Positions 6,594-14,186 of a DNA stretch of 15,137 bases are shown piece after piece; the first letter of the stretch is position 1, and each line of letters begins with the position of its first letter. The notes under the pieces were generated by a model. That model made no database searches. It saw only the letters and a program-made list of their open reading frames with translations, and was not told where the DNA came from. Position numbers and translations under genes: made by a program. The DNA comes from Bacteroidales bacterium UBA7258 (GTDB lineage Bacteria; Bacteroidota; Bacteroidia; Bacteroidales; UBA932): assembly GCA_002472565.1 (NCBI GenBank), contig DKSK01000003.1:1-15137 (forward strand), given 5' to 3'.

Positions 6594-9500
6594 TCAGAGA
6601 GAGATTTGGAAGATGAAGGAGACTCTTGAGCGAGAGCAATCTGCCCCGAGGCCCTTGGCGAAGGTGTAATCTTTGCCTCCGTTATAGCAATAATCCAGGC
6701 CTATGCTGGTCTCGTATGGCAGCCATAAGAAATTTCCCAGGCGGAGGGTGAAAGATGCTCCGGCGCTCCAGATTACGCCCGTCCCCTTTGGCAGGAAGGA
6801 ATGGGAGGACCAGCGGAAGGCCGTGAGGTCAAAATGCGGAGTGAGGACGAAATTACGGATGTAGGCTATAGGGGACAGGGCGGAAATGTCGCCGATCCAG
6901 ATAGGGATGGCGTAGTCGGCGGTGAGTTTCAGCTGTCTCTTAGTGTAAGCCGAGAAGACATCATCCAGTTCGGAGGAGAAAAAGCCCCTCGGAACAGTGT
7001 TGACGGTATTGGATTTCCAGAAAGTCCCTTCTTTGAGATATTCCTGGCCCATGGCGGTGAGCCTCAGGCCTTGGTTGAGGAAGAGGCCGGGGAGGTAACC
7101 ATAGACATAGAAATATGCCGAAGGAGGCATAATGCCTTCGTATTTTATGCGGGTGCGCCAGCCGGCCTCGGCGCCGAGGCCGAAGGAAGGGTAGACCTGG
7201 GACGAAGCGAGAGGACGGACGGCGTACGCCCTGGCGGCGAGGGTGAACTGATTCTGCGGGCCGTGCGAATCCGGATAGCCTGTTTCTCCCATATATTTCT
7301 TATTCTCGAGACTGCCCAGGTCGCTGACCTCATAATTGTTTATGGCGCCGGAATAGTAGTCATTGTCGAAATTGTAGGTGAGGGAAGGTATGAAGCCGGA
7401 GCTCCAGCCATGCCTGGAAAAATCAAGAGGCAGATAGAACCTGAGCCGCCCGAGGACGTGAGCTTTGGCATACCGGGATCTTACGAAGCCTATCCTGAGG
7501 CTGTCTTTGGCGGTCTTCAGATGGAAGGCGTAGATGTCGTGCCGGAAGGCCTCCCTTTCGTTGACATCGAGACTTCCCTCCATGGCGATTGGAAGTCCCT
7601 TGTAGGTCAGGCGCAGATGTCCTGCATTACGTAATTCCGAAGACCCGGATAGAAAATCGTTATCGCCGACAAGCTGGTAACCAGCCGAGCCGTAGAAATT
7701 GCCGAGGTCATTCTGGAAAAGAACGGTCAGACCTACTCCGAGCTCCGAATAAAGGGCATCGGAACTCAGGCTCGAAATGTTGTCATAGTCAAAATAGAAT
7801 GGAGCCCATGAATGGATGCGCAGGGCGTGGCCTAAACGGCTGTATCTCTCAGGCTCGCTGACTTCGACCCCTGACAGATCATAGGCGGATGCCGTGACGG
7901 GTAGGTTGCCGAGCGCCCGCTCCTGAGAAGATAGCTCTTCGGCAATAGGAACAGGGCTTATCTCAGAAGCAGGAACTCTCTTGTCCTGCAAGTCGTCTGC
8001 CGTCGTCCTGTAGATCATGGCTCCTGACCTGTAGGCCTCCGGAAAGCCTTTCAGCCCGAGCATGGTGTAGTAAAGGAAACCGCCGTAGAATACGGGTGAA
8101 GAGAGGCCGTAGGCCGTGCTGGTGAGGCGGCGGCAGTCCCCGCTTCCGGGGTCAAGGCTGTAGAGTTCCATGGAGCCGTCTGCGTCACTGATATATGAAA
8201 GCCTCTCTCCGAAGGCGGAGAGACTTTCGATAGTGGCATGGCGCGGGGCCAGAATCTCCTCAAAGTCTCCTTCTCCTTCACCCGGAGAAAGCCAGATTCC
8301 CGCCCCTCCGTCTTTGATGCCGGAGACATAGAGCCTGTCAGAGAGCCAGCAAGGCTCAAGCAGTTGTATCCCGCTTGCGAAATAGTGCGAATAAAGAGTC
8401 TTGCCATCCTTGTCAAAGACAAGTAGTTTCGTCCCTCCTTCATAGGGATGGCCGACTGCCGCTACCTTCTGTCCGTCAGGAGACGGCACAGGGCAGGTCA
8501 GACGCTCAGAGCCGGCGAAACGTACCGGACCGGAGAGCTCGGGCTCTCCGTTTTCCTTGACGGAATAGGAGATGTAGTAGATGTCAGATTTTGAGGCGAG
8601 CCTCCAAAGGGTCCCGCTCCTTTCTTCAGACCAGTAGATTCGCCGGCCGCTTCGGTCTGCGTAGAGGCGGCTGGTCCTTTCTGAGAAAGGCCGTGAGCAG
8701 AGTACTCGTCCGGAAGTGTCGATGACTACCAAGCTCGATGGGGAGGAAATGCCGGAGCGCACGGCGGCGAATAGACCGTCTCCAAGAGAGGTCAGCCCGG
8801 AGAAGACCGTGTGCCTTTTTGCGAAAGGCATAACCGGCTCGGACTCTATGAAAGGGGCTCGCTCTCTTTCTGAGGAGGCCCAATCGTCGGCGAATTTTTT
8901 CTCTATCTCTGAGAAGGCCGCCTTGAATGACCGCTCTCCGGAGGCGGCCTTGACGGTCTTCTGGAGATTGAAGAAACGAAGGCCGGAATTGACGCGGTAG
9001 AAATAATCTTTGGTGAAGTCCGGGTCGTTATAGGCGGTGCGCATTCCGGCGACCAGCATATAGCCCGCCCTGTAATAGTCAGGGGTGTAGTAGCGCTGGG
9101 AGCCATAGACCCATTTCCAGTAGTCTCGCCAGTCTCCGTTGTCGAAGGCTGCCCTCATATAGTTGAGGAAGGAGGCTGTCCTTCCGCGGCCGGACGATGT
9201 CAGAGCGGTTTCCGCCACCACGGCGTCTCCCTCGAGCAGGGCCGGGCCGGGATAGAGGCCTGACATGAGGCCCGGAAAGAGCTGGCCGAAGATTATGTTC
9301 CCGGGCTTCCACGGCCTCCCGCAGCCGAACTGCATCTGAGCCAGGTGCCGCTGTTCATGGATGGCAAGATTGCTTGCCCAGGGATAAGGCTCAGGGGAGT
9401 AAGGTTCCTCCATAGTGAAGAGCTCCATTCTCCTCGGGGCCCAGGTCACGCTCCCGTTGGAAGTGGAAGAATAGGCATGAAGAATTACAGGAGTCGCTTT

Positions 9501-9755
9501 CCTGTAGTTCTGTCCGGGAGCGAAGCCCGAGCTAGCCGCTTCTAAGGGCAGCCAGCGCTCAAGGTTGACGGCATACAGACGGGCGAGAGAATCCAGTCCC
9601 CTGGGGTAGACAATCCTATAGTGCTCAGTCCGTATCTGGCTCCACCCCAGAGAGCCAGGGTCGTTCCCGTTTGTCCATATTTGGGCGTCTGCGCCGATGG
9701 TCCCGAGTACGGTGGCAAAGGCGGCCGCCAAAGCTCTTATAAAGTTATTGCGCAT
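6594..9755 (-). CDS. Exported HExxH peptidase-like / beta-propeller / outer-membrane barrel protein
   Basis: 1053 residues from ATG 9755 (MRNNFIRALAAAFATVLGT); an ATG at 9788 lies upstream of the likely transcription start and would spoil the signal peptide. Residues 1-24 are a signal peptide ending GADA before Gln. Residues about 35-300 form a gluzincin-like domain: HEQRH (133-137) is an HExxH zinc motif and LLEGDAVVAE (E175, 38 residues on) offers the third ligand. About 310-600 has TolB/PD40-like blades (PSPDGQKVAAVG; SDADGSMELYSLDPGSG followed by RRLT). From HSWAPFYFDYDN (648-659) to the end the sequence alternates like a beta-barrel and ends FIFQISL. I infer an outer-membrane protein with an attached peptidase-like module; substrate and side of the membrane are unknown. 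Such proteins occur in Bacteroidota as uncharacterised families. It is a single gene, divergent from the phosphate cotransporter. Confidence 0.85.
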   Translation of the reverse strand: MRNNFIRALAAAFATVLGTIGADAQIWTNGNDPGSLGWSQIRTEHYRIVYPRGLDSLARLYAVNLERWLPLEAASSGFAPGQNYRKATPVILHAYSSTSNGSVTWAPRRMELFTMEEPYSPEPYPWASNLAIHEQRHLAQMQFGCGRPWKPGNIIFGQLFPGLMSGLYPGPALLEGDAVVAETALTSSGRGRTASFLNYMRAAFDNGDWRDYWKWVYGSQRYYTPDYYRAGYMLVAGMRTAYNDPDFTKDYFYRVNSGLRFFNLQKTVKAASGERSFKAAFSEIEKKFADDWASSERERAPFIESEPVMPFAKRHTVFSGLTSLGDGLFAAVRSGISSPSSLVVIDTSGRVLCSRPFSERTSRLYADRSGRRIYWSEERSGTLWRLASKSDIYYISYSVKENGEPELSGPVRFAGSERLTCPVPSPDGQKVAAVGHPYEGGTKLLVFDKDGKTLYSHYFASGIQLLEPCWLSDRLYVSGIKDGGAGIWLSPGEGEGDFEEILAPRHATIESLSAFGERLSYISDADGSMELYSLDPGSGDCRRLTSTAYGLSSPVFYGGFLYYTMLGLKGFPEAYRSGAMIYRTTADDLQDKRVPASEISPVPIAEELSSQERALGNLPVTASAYDLSGVEVSEPERYSRLGHALRIHSWAPFYFDYDNISSLSSDALYSELGVGLTVLFQNDLGNFYGSAGYQLVGDNDFLSGSSELRNAGHLRLTYKGLPIAMEGSLDVNEREAFRHDIYAFHLKTAKDSLRIGFVRSRYAKAHVLGRLRFYLPLDFSRHGWSSGFIPSLTYNFDNDYYSGAINNYEVSDLGSLENKKYMGETGYPDSHGPQNQFTLAARAYAVRPLASSQVYPSFGLGAEAGWRTRIKYEGIMPPSAYFYVYGYLPGLFLNQGLRLTAMGQEYLKEGTFWKSNTVNTVPRGFFSSELDDVFSAYTKRQLKLTADYAIPIWIGDISALSPIAYIRNFVLTPHFDLTAFRWSSHSFLPKGTGVIWSAGASFTLRLGNFLWLPYETSIGLDYCYNGGKDYTFAKGLGADCSRSRVSFIFQISL

Positions 9756-9785
9756 ATTATCAAATCTCAACGCCCATGATGCCTG

Positions 9786-9812
9786 CAAAACTAATAAATT
9801 TACCTAAATTTG
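9786..9812. promoter_or_regulatory. Back-to-back promoters for the barrel gene and the Na/Pi cotransporter
   Basis: Two exact matches to TAnnTTTG lie 11 bp apart on opposite strands: TAAATTTG on + (9805-9812), about 30 bp before ATG 9842, and TAGTTTTG on - (9793 to 9786), about 31 bp before ATG 9755. Good -33 boxes are not evident. Because the two sites nearly overlap, polymerase binding at one should exclude the other. Confidence 0.55.
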
Positions 9813-9841
9813 CTCCCGTTAATGAGAAAATACTGTTGATT

Positions 9842-11578
9842 ATGGAAGTCCTACTCCAGATTCTGACTTTGCTAGGAGCGATGTGCATGTTCCTTTACGG
9901 AATGACGCTCATGAGCTCAGGACTTCAGAAAGCCGCCGGAGACAAGCTGAGGTCTTTCCTCGCATCAATGACCTCTACTCCATGGAAGGGAATTCTGACC
10001 GGAATTATCGTGACCGCACTGATCCAATCTTCTTCCGGAACCACGGTCATGGTCGTCAGCATGGTGAACGCCGGCCTTCTGTCCCTTGTCAACGCCGTGG
10101 GCATCATCATGGGCGCGAACATCGGAACGACCATAACAGCATGGCTCATAGCCCTCTTCGGCTTCAGTTTCGACATTACGACCCTGGCCCTGCCTTTCAT
10201 GATTCTGGGTGTAGTGATGCTTGCCTCAAAGTCGGACAGAACCAAGAGCATCGGCCAGTTCGTAATAGGCTTCTGCCTGCTTCTAATAGGCCTCGTGGCC
10301 ATGAAGGATTCCGTTCCGGACCTCAACAAGTATCCTGACACGCTGGCCCTTGTCAAAGGACTTACAAGTTTCGGCTTCTGGTCTATAATAATCTTCACCA
10401 TTGTCGGAACCGTCCTGACGCTCATTCTCCAGGCCTCGTCTGCCGCCATGGCCCTCACCATGGTCTTCCTCGCAAACGGATGGATAAGTTTTGACATGGC
10501 CATAGCCATGGTGCTCGGAGAAAACATCGGCACCACCATCACCGCCAACATAGCCGCCGCCGTAGGCAATTATTCAGCAAAAAGGACGGCCCTGATCCAT
10601 ACGGTCTTCAATGTCTTCGGAGTCGTCCTCGCCCTTGTTTTCTTCCATCCTCTTATCGCGCTCATCGGTGACATGGTGACATGGCTTGGTTTCCCTAACC
10701 CGAATGAAATGACCAGGCCCTCCGACGGCGTCATTCCGCTCCCGCTTCAGGAGAGCTGGCTCTATGGAATCTGCATCCTTCATACGGTCTTCAATCTCGC
10801 CAACACTCTCATCCTCGTCTGGTTCATACCTCAGCTTGTGAAGATCGTCACCAAAATCGTCCCGACCCCGGAAGGAGAGGAGGAAGTCTTCAGACTCAAG
10901 TTCATCCAGGGCGGCCCTTTGTCTACGGCAGAGCTCTCTCTTGATGAGGCTAAGCAGGAAATAATCCATTTTGCGGAAATCTGCTACAAAGATTTCGACT
11001 ACATGAAGTCGGCTATCTTCGCCAAAGACCCCGAGACTTTCTCCGAAATGCGGGCCAAGCTGGTGAAATATGAGCAGATTACCGATAGGATTGAGTATGA
11101 GATAGCGACGTATCTCAACCAGGTTTCGGCCGGCGAAATTTCTGACGCTTCCGCCAGAAGGATAAAAGGCATGTATAAGATAATTTCCGAGCTTGAGAGC
11201 CTCGGTGATTCTGGAGATTCTATAGGCAGGATTCTTCAGCGGAGGAACGACAGAGGCTGGACCTTCGATTCGGGGCAGAACAAGAAGATAGCCAGGATGG
11301 CAGATTTTCTCGACGAGGCTTACAAGGCCATGATCGACAATCTCCGCAAGCCGTATTACATGCTCAAAGATATCACCAACGCTCAGGACGCAGAGTACAA
11401 TATCAACGAATGCCGCGGTACTTTGCGTGAAGAGCACATTATTAATATCGAAGAGAACCCGGCTTATAAGTATCAGATCGGCGTCTTCTACATGGACATC
11501 ATTGCCGAGATGGAAAAGATGGGAGATTTCATCATCAATATCTCCGAAGCGCAGCTTGCTGAAAATGAAAGGGATTAG
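9842..11578 (+). CDS. Na+/phosphate cotransporter (PF02690) with PhoU-like C-terminal domain
   Basis: 578 residues from ATG 9842 (MEVLLQILTLLGAMCMFLYGM), the normal family start; the frame is open to 9776, but that start lies upstream of the likely promoter. Two inverted-repeat transporter halves are visible: TALIQSSSGTTVMVV (QSSS at 62-65) with GANIGTTITA (91-100), and LILQASSAAMALT (QASS at 197-200) with GENIGTTITA (226-235). Residues about 365-570 are helical and charged, resembling PhoU, as in other bacterial members of the family. It takes up inorganic phosphate with Na+ across the inner membrane; the bacterial E. coli homologue (YjbB) has been linked to phosphate export, so direction is not certain. 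It overlaps the next gene by 14 bp, implying translational coupling. Confidence 0.93.
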   Translation: MEVLLQILTLLGAMCMFLYGMTLMSSGLQKAAGDKLRSFLASMTSTPWKGILTGIIVTALIQSSSGTTVMVVSMVNAGLLSLVNAVGIIMGANIGTTITAWLIALFGFSFDITTLALPFMILGVVMLASKSDRTKSIGQFVIGFCLLLIGLVAMKDSVPDLNKYPDTLALVKGLTSFGFWSIIIFTIVGTVLTLILQASSAAMALTMVFLANGWISFDMAIAMVLGENIGTTITANIAAAVGNYSAKRTALIHTVFNVFGVVLALVFFHPLIALIGDMVTWLGFPNPNEMTRPSDGVIPLPLQESWLYGICILHTVFNLANTLILVWFIPQLVKIVTKIVPTPEGEEEVFRLKFIQGGPLSTAELSLDEAKQEIIHFAEICYKDFDYMKSAIFAKDPETFSEMRAKLVKYEQITDRIEYEIATYLNQVSAGEISDASARRIKGMYKIISELESLGDSGDSIGRILQRRNDRGWTFDSGQNKKIARMADFLDEAYKAMIDNLRKPYYMLKDITNAQDAEYNINECRGTLREEHIINIEENPAYKYQIGVFYMDIIAEMEKMGDFIINISEAQLAENERD

Positions 11579-12533
11579 GCTTTTATCCTTACTTGCCGCC
11601 GCTTTTCTTTCGGCCGCCTGCGGCAGTAAGTCCGTCAGGACTCCGGCCCCCCAGACGAGACAGTTCCCGATGGCCCTTGTCCCTACGGCCATAAGCGATG
11701 ACGCCATGCGCCTCTCCTACATGGCTGACCATTATTGGGACGAATTTTTCAAACCCGTTCCGGAGAATGTGTGGCTCAGGGATTCCACTCATACCGAAGG
11801 GGTCGGCGACGAGGAGCTGGAACAGAATGTCGGGAACTATGTCACCTTCCTTTCATACATTCCCGTCTCCGAGGCCCAGAATGACGTGGACCGCTTCTTC
11901 ACCCAGCTGGAAACTTTTCAGAAGGCCGACACCGCTTCGAATGCCTTCTCCAAGCTGGTATCCCTCATCTGCCGCTATCTCTACGACCCCAATTCTCCGG
12001 CACGCAACGAAGACCTTTATCTGCCTTTCGTCAAAAGACTCGCCTCGTCTTCACTCACAGACCCGGCCATGAGGCCGATCTATGAATATGAAGCCAAGCT
12101 CTGCTCCATGAACCGGTACGGCACTCCGGCGGCAGATTTCACCTTTACAGACCTAGCCGGAAGAGTCCGCAGCCTCTATTCGGTCAAGGCTGAGTGGACC
12201 CTGCTCTTCTTCTCGAACCCCGGCTGCCCTTCATGCAGGCATATCATAGAGGCGCTTGAGAAAGACGCCCATGTGACCGAGATGATTTCGGACGGCAGGC
12301 TCGCCGTCGTGAATGTATATATAGACCAGGACCTTCCAGAGTGGAAGGCCTATGCCGGGAACTATCCGGCTGACTGGTACACAGGCTACGACCAGAGCTA
12401 CAAAATCCGCACTGACCAGAGCTACAATGTCCGCGCGATTCCGTCGCTCTATCTCCTCGACTCCGAGAAGAAGGTGCTTATGAAAGACGCTCCTGAGGAG
12501 AAGGTCATCGCTGCCATCGACAATCTACATTGA
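11565..12533 (+). CDS. DUF5106-type thioredoxin-like lipoprotein
   Basis: 322 residues from ATG 11565, inside the end of the cotransporter gene; the open frame further upstream has no signal peptide and is a shadow. Residues 1-18 are a lipoprotein signal with lipobox LSAAC (Cys19). About 45-185 is the helical domain seen in Bacteroidota DUF5106 proteins (YMADHYWDEF, NYVTFLSYIP, YLYDPNSPARNEDLY). About 190-322 is a thioredoxin fold: LFFSNPGCPSC (CxxC at 221-224), an inserted segment, and the cis-proline loop NVRAIPSLYLLD. It is likely a periplasmic, membrane-anchored thiol-disulfide protein; reduction partner and client are unknown. Coupling to a phosphate transporter is not an obvious functional match, so the link may be only transcriptional. 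Confidence 0.9.
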   Translation: MKGIRLLSLLAAAFLSAACGSKSVRTPAPQTRQFPMALVPTAISDDAMRLSYMADHYWDEFFKPVPENVWLRDSTHTEGVGDEELEQNVGNYVTFLSYIPVSEAQNDVDRFFTQLETFQKADTASNAFSKLVSLICRYLYDPNSPARNEDLYLPFVKRLASSSLTDPAMRPIYEYEAKLCSMNRYGTPAADFTFTDLAGRVRSLYSVKAEWTLLFFSNPGCPSCRHIIEALEKDAHVTEMISDGRLAVVNVYIDQDLPEWKAYAGNYPADWYTGYDQSYKIRTDQSYNVRAIPSLYLLDSEKKVLMKDAPEEKVIAAIDNLH

Positions 12534-12587
12534 CCCTGTCCTCTGCCGCGGACCGGCGGCGGGCATGGCTCAAAACTATAAGGAAAC

Positions 12588-12734
12588 ATGAATACGGTTT
12601 ATGATTTCGGCCTCCTGGACAAGGAGGGCAAGGAGGTGAGCCTCTCGAAGTACAGGGGCAAGGTGCTCCTCATCGTCAACACCGCCACAGGCTGCGGCTT
12701 CACCCCTCAGTACGAGGACCTCTCCGCCCTCTAG
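12588..12734 (+). pseudogene. Glutathione peroxidase, truncated to its first 48 codons
   Basis: The frame begins ATG at 12588 after AAGGAA and reads 48 codons to a TAG. It matches the N-terminus of the GPx family: VYDFGLLDKEGKEVSLSKY, GKVLLIVNTATGCGFTPQYE and LSAL, with the peroxidatic Cys36 in TGCGFTPQY. Family members are about 160-180 residues and continue LY, then the GFPCNQFG and WNF(T/S)KF motifs, none of which appear in any frame downstream. The stop occurs exactly where the family has Tyr after Leu: CTC TA then G, where C or T would be expected. So the gene looks severed at 12733/12734 by the transposase element that follows, with its 3' part lost. A peroxidatic Cys without the rest of the fold should be inactive. 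The gap after the lipoprotein gene is 54 bp and holds only a small GC hairpin (12545-12560). Confidence 0.85.
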
Positions 12735-12756
12735 GCCCGCCCCTCCCGCTCATTCT

Positions 12757-12851
12757 TTCGCCCCGGACCCCCGGTGTGTAAAAACGCCATTTTGCACACC
12801 GTTTGGGCCGAAAACCCGATTCGGTGTGTAAAAACGCCAAATCACACACCG
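12757..12851. repeat. REP-like double-hairpin repeat, left copy
   Basis: Shares a 16-bp GC-rich lead (12757-12772) and a perfectly identical 79-bp core (12773-12851) with the copy at 13982-14081. The core holds two hairpins. The first (12773-12800) pairs GGTGTG with CACACC and AAAA with TTTT round the loop ACGCCA. The second (12822-12851) pairs CGGTGTGT with ACACACCG round a loop that again carries AAAAACGCCA. A 21-bp linker separates them. This copy lacks the 5-bp GATCC found before the right core. Confidence 0.9.
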
Positions 12852-12877
12852 AAATCGGTCCCCGGGTGTTGAGGCAA

Positions 12878-12918
12878 GGCGGAAGGGCGCCGTCTTGGCG
12901 GATTCCAGCCTTTCCGCC
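12878..12918. repeat. Stem-loop downstream of the transposase stop
   Basis: GGCGGAAGGG (12878-12887) faces CCTTTCCGCC (12909-12918), ten positions with one G-T pair, and encloses a small CGCC/GGCG hairpin (12888-12900). Lying 24 bp past the transposase stop, it could end or protect that transcript, but it has no U-tract. Confidence 0.4.
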
Positions 12919-12941
12919 GTCCCTCCCCGGAGGCAGCGCGC

Positions 12942-13877
12942 TTACCTCCTTTCGGGGAAGATTTCGTCAAGAAACGCGATATCCATTTTGAGAATGGTGG
13001 ATATGTGCTTGTTCGACAGCTTATAGTCGAAATGGAGACGGCGGGAAAGCTCCGTCTTCTGCTCGCCCGTCAGCATCGTGACCTTCGCATGGAAAATGTT
13101 CCATGCCAAGGTCTGTGCGATGTTGAAACCCTCCTCGTAGCTGACGAAAACCCTGTCCCTCAGCCTATCGGCTATCAGACTCTGGTCCTCCAGGTTCCTG
13201 GTCAGTTTGTAGAAATATTCGGCCGGCGAATTGAAGAACGATTCCCCAAGCCCCAGCGCCATGAAGCTTGGAGGGAAGACATATTCGCCATTGAACGTGT
13301 ACCCGTCGGGCATCTTCAGTACCCTTCCCTGAAATATCTCCCGTCGCTTGAGATACGGGACTTCCGAGAATGGCTGGAAATGCATCTTTTTCAGGACTTC
13401 ATGGAAATAGTACATTCCCGACCCCCATTCGTAGGTGTAGACCAGATTGTTCCGCGACGCGACGAAGGCATTGCGATGGACATAGGCAATCTCGGTCTTC
13501 ATCTGTTGGAGGCTCTCGATCGGGATGAGCTCGAAGTCGAAATTGGACAAGACTCCGAATCGGCCGCATCTGGTGAAATGGTTATCCAGACGGCGCTTGA
13601 ATTCCATGAATGCGGCCTCGCACTCGTCTTTCTGTCCGCTCAGGATGAAATGTACATGGTTGTGCATGAGCTCGTAGGCGACCAGCCTTACCTGAAAGAG
13701 GGCGGACGTTATGGCAAGGGCGTTCATCGCGGCTGCGAAATCCGCGCGGTTCGTGAAAATTATCTGTTGGTTGTTCCCGTCTGTGGGCAGATGCCAGAAA
13801 GGGACGTTGCTCCGAAAAGACGCCTCCCCACTTCTCACCGCCTCACGCCAGGTCAACGGTCTGTTAACATCTGACAT
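12942..13877 (-). CDS. REP-associated tyrosine transposase (RAYT, Y1/HUH family)
   Basis: 311 residues starting MSDVNRPLTW. The HUH nuclease motif is ELMHNHVHFIL (H74 and H76), and the catalytic tyrosine is expected in EIAYVHRNAF (Y132), followed by YTYEWGSGMYYF (148-158), the counterpart of the 'YpWSS' block of RAYTs. A C-terminal region of about 150 residues ends in a helix-turn-helix-like segment (KLSNKHISTILKMDIAFLDE), common in Bacteroidota members. Enzymes of this family cut and rejoin single-stranded DNA at hairpins; RAYTs are linked to spread of REP repeats and often sit singly between them, as here. The frame is intact, so the enzyme may be active. A 289-codon frame on the opposite strand (13005-13874) is a shadow. 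Confidence 0.92.
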   Translation of the reverse strand: MSDVNRPLTWREAVRSGEASFRSNVPFWHLPTDGNNQQIIFTNRADFAAAMNALAITSALFQVRLVAYELMHNHVHFILSGQKDECEAAFMEFKRRLDNHFTRCGRFGVLSNFDFELIPIESLQQMKTEIAYVHRNAFVASRNNLVYTYEWGSGMYYFHEVLKKMHFQPFSEVPYLKRREIFQGRVLKMPDGYTFNGEYVFPPSFMALGLGESFFNSPAEYFYKLTRNLEDQSLIADRLRDRVFVSYEEGFNIAQTLAWNIFHAKVTMLTGEQKTELSRRLHFDYKLSNKHISTILKMDIAFLDEIFPERR

Positions 13878-13981
13878 ATACGTGGTCTTTTGCGCAAGGT
13901 AGCAAGGCCCCGTCGTTTTTCCAAGAAATCCGGCGACTTTTTCGAGAAAAATTTCGGATCATCCCCGACCGACCGGCACCG

Positions 13982-14081
13982 TTCGCCCCGGACCCCCGAT
14001 CCGGTGTGTAAAAACGCCATTTTGCACACCGTTTGGGCCGAAAACCCGATTCGGTGTGTAAAAACGCCAAATCACACACCG
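13982..14081. repeat. REP-like double-hairpin repeat, right copy
   Basis: Same 16-bp lead (13982-13997), then GATCC (13998-14002) not found in the left copy, then the identical 79-bp core (14003-14081) in the same orientation. It lies upstream of the transposase start. The extra five bases extend the base of the first hairpin (CCGGTGTG). Translated, the repeat gives Cys/Lys/Arg-rich open frames on both strands; these are not taken as genes. Confidence 0.9.
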
Positions 14082-14186
14082 CCAGCCATTTGCGGCATGT
14101 AGATGCCCGCCTTGCCGTCAGCATCTTGCGAATCGGCAGAATATGTTGGAGGTGTTCCCGTAAATTCTTAACTTTCGGCAAATTTG

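Larger units (their letters stand above)
12757..14081 (-). mobile_element. RAYT transposase unit bracketed by double-hairpin direct repeats
   Basis: A unit formed by one IS200-like/REP-associated tyrosine transposase gene on the minus strand and identical repeats on each side (91 bp past the stop and 125 bp before the start). No target duplication is visible just outside the repeats, consistent with HUH/Y1 enzymes that make none. The outer limits are set by where the two copies start to match; the true moved unit could be one repeat or the whole block. Confidence 0.6.

Noticed and set aside
6801..7634. 277-codon frame antisense to the barrel region
   Set aside because: Shadow of codon bias in the large minus-strand gene; no recognisable motifs.
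10574..11707. 377-codon frame antisense to the Na/Pi cotransporter
   Set aside because: The + strand frame has the two QSSS-type repeats and a PhoU-like tail; the antisense frame has no family signal and also crosses two + strand genes.
12545..12560. GCCGC/GCGGC hairpin after the lipoprotein gene as terminator
   Set aside because: Stem of only five pairs and no U-tract; at most a weak pause before the peroxidase start.
13005..13874. 289-codon frame antisense to the RAYT
   Set aside because: Mirror of the transposase, whose HUH motif and tyrosine are intact.
12757..14081. CRISPR-like repeated sequence
   Set aside because: Only two copies, 1.2 kb apart with a gene between them, and paired hairpins per copy; no short regular spacers.
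13864..14181. 105-codon minus-strand frame covering the right repeat
   Set aside because: Much of it is translated hairpin repeat (FRPKRCAKWRFYT and similar), the rest spacer; no independent coding support.
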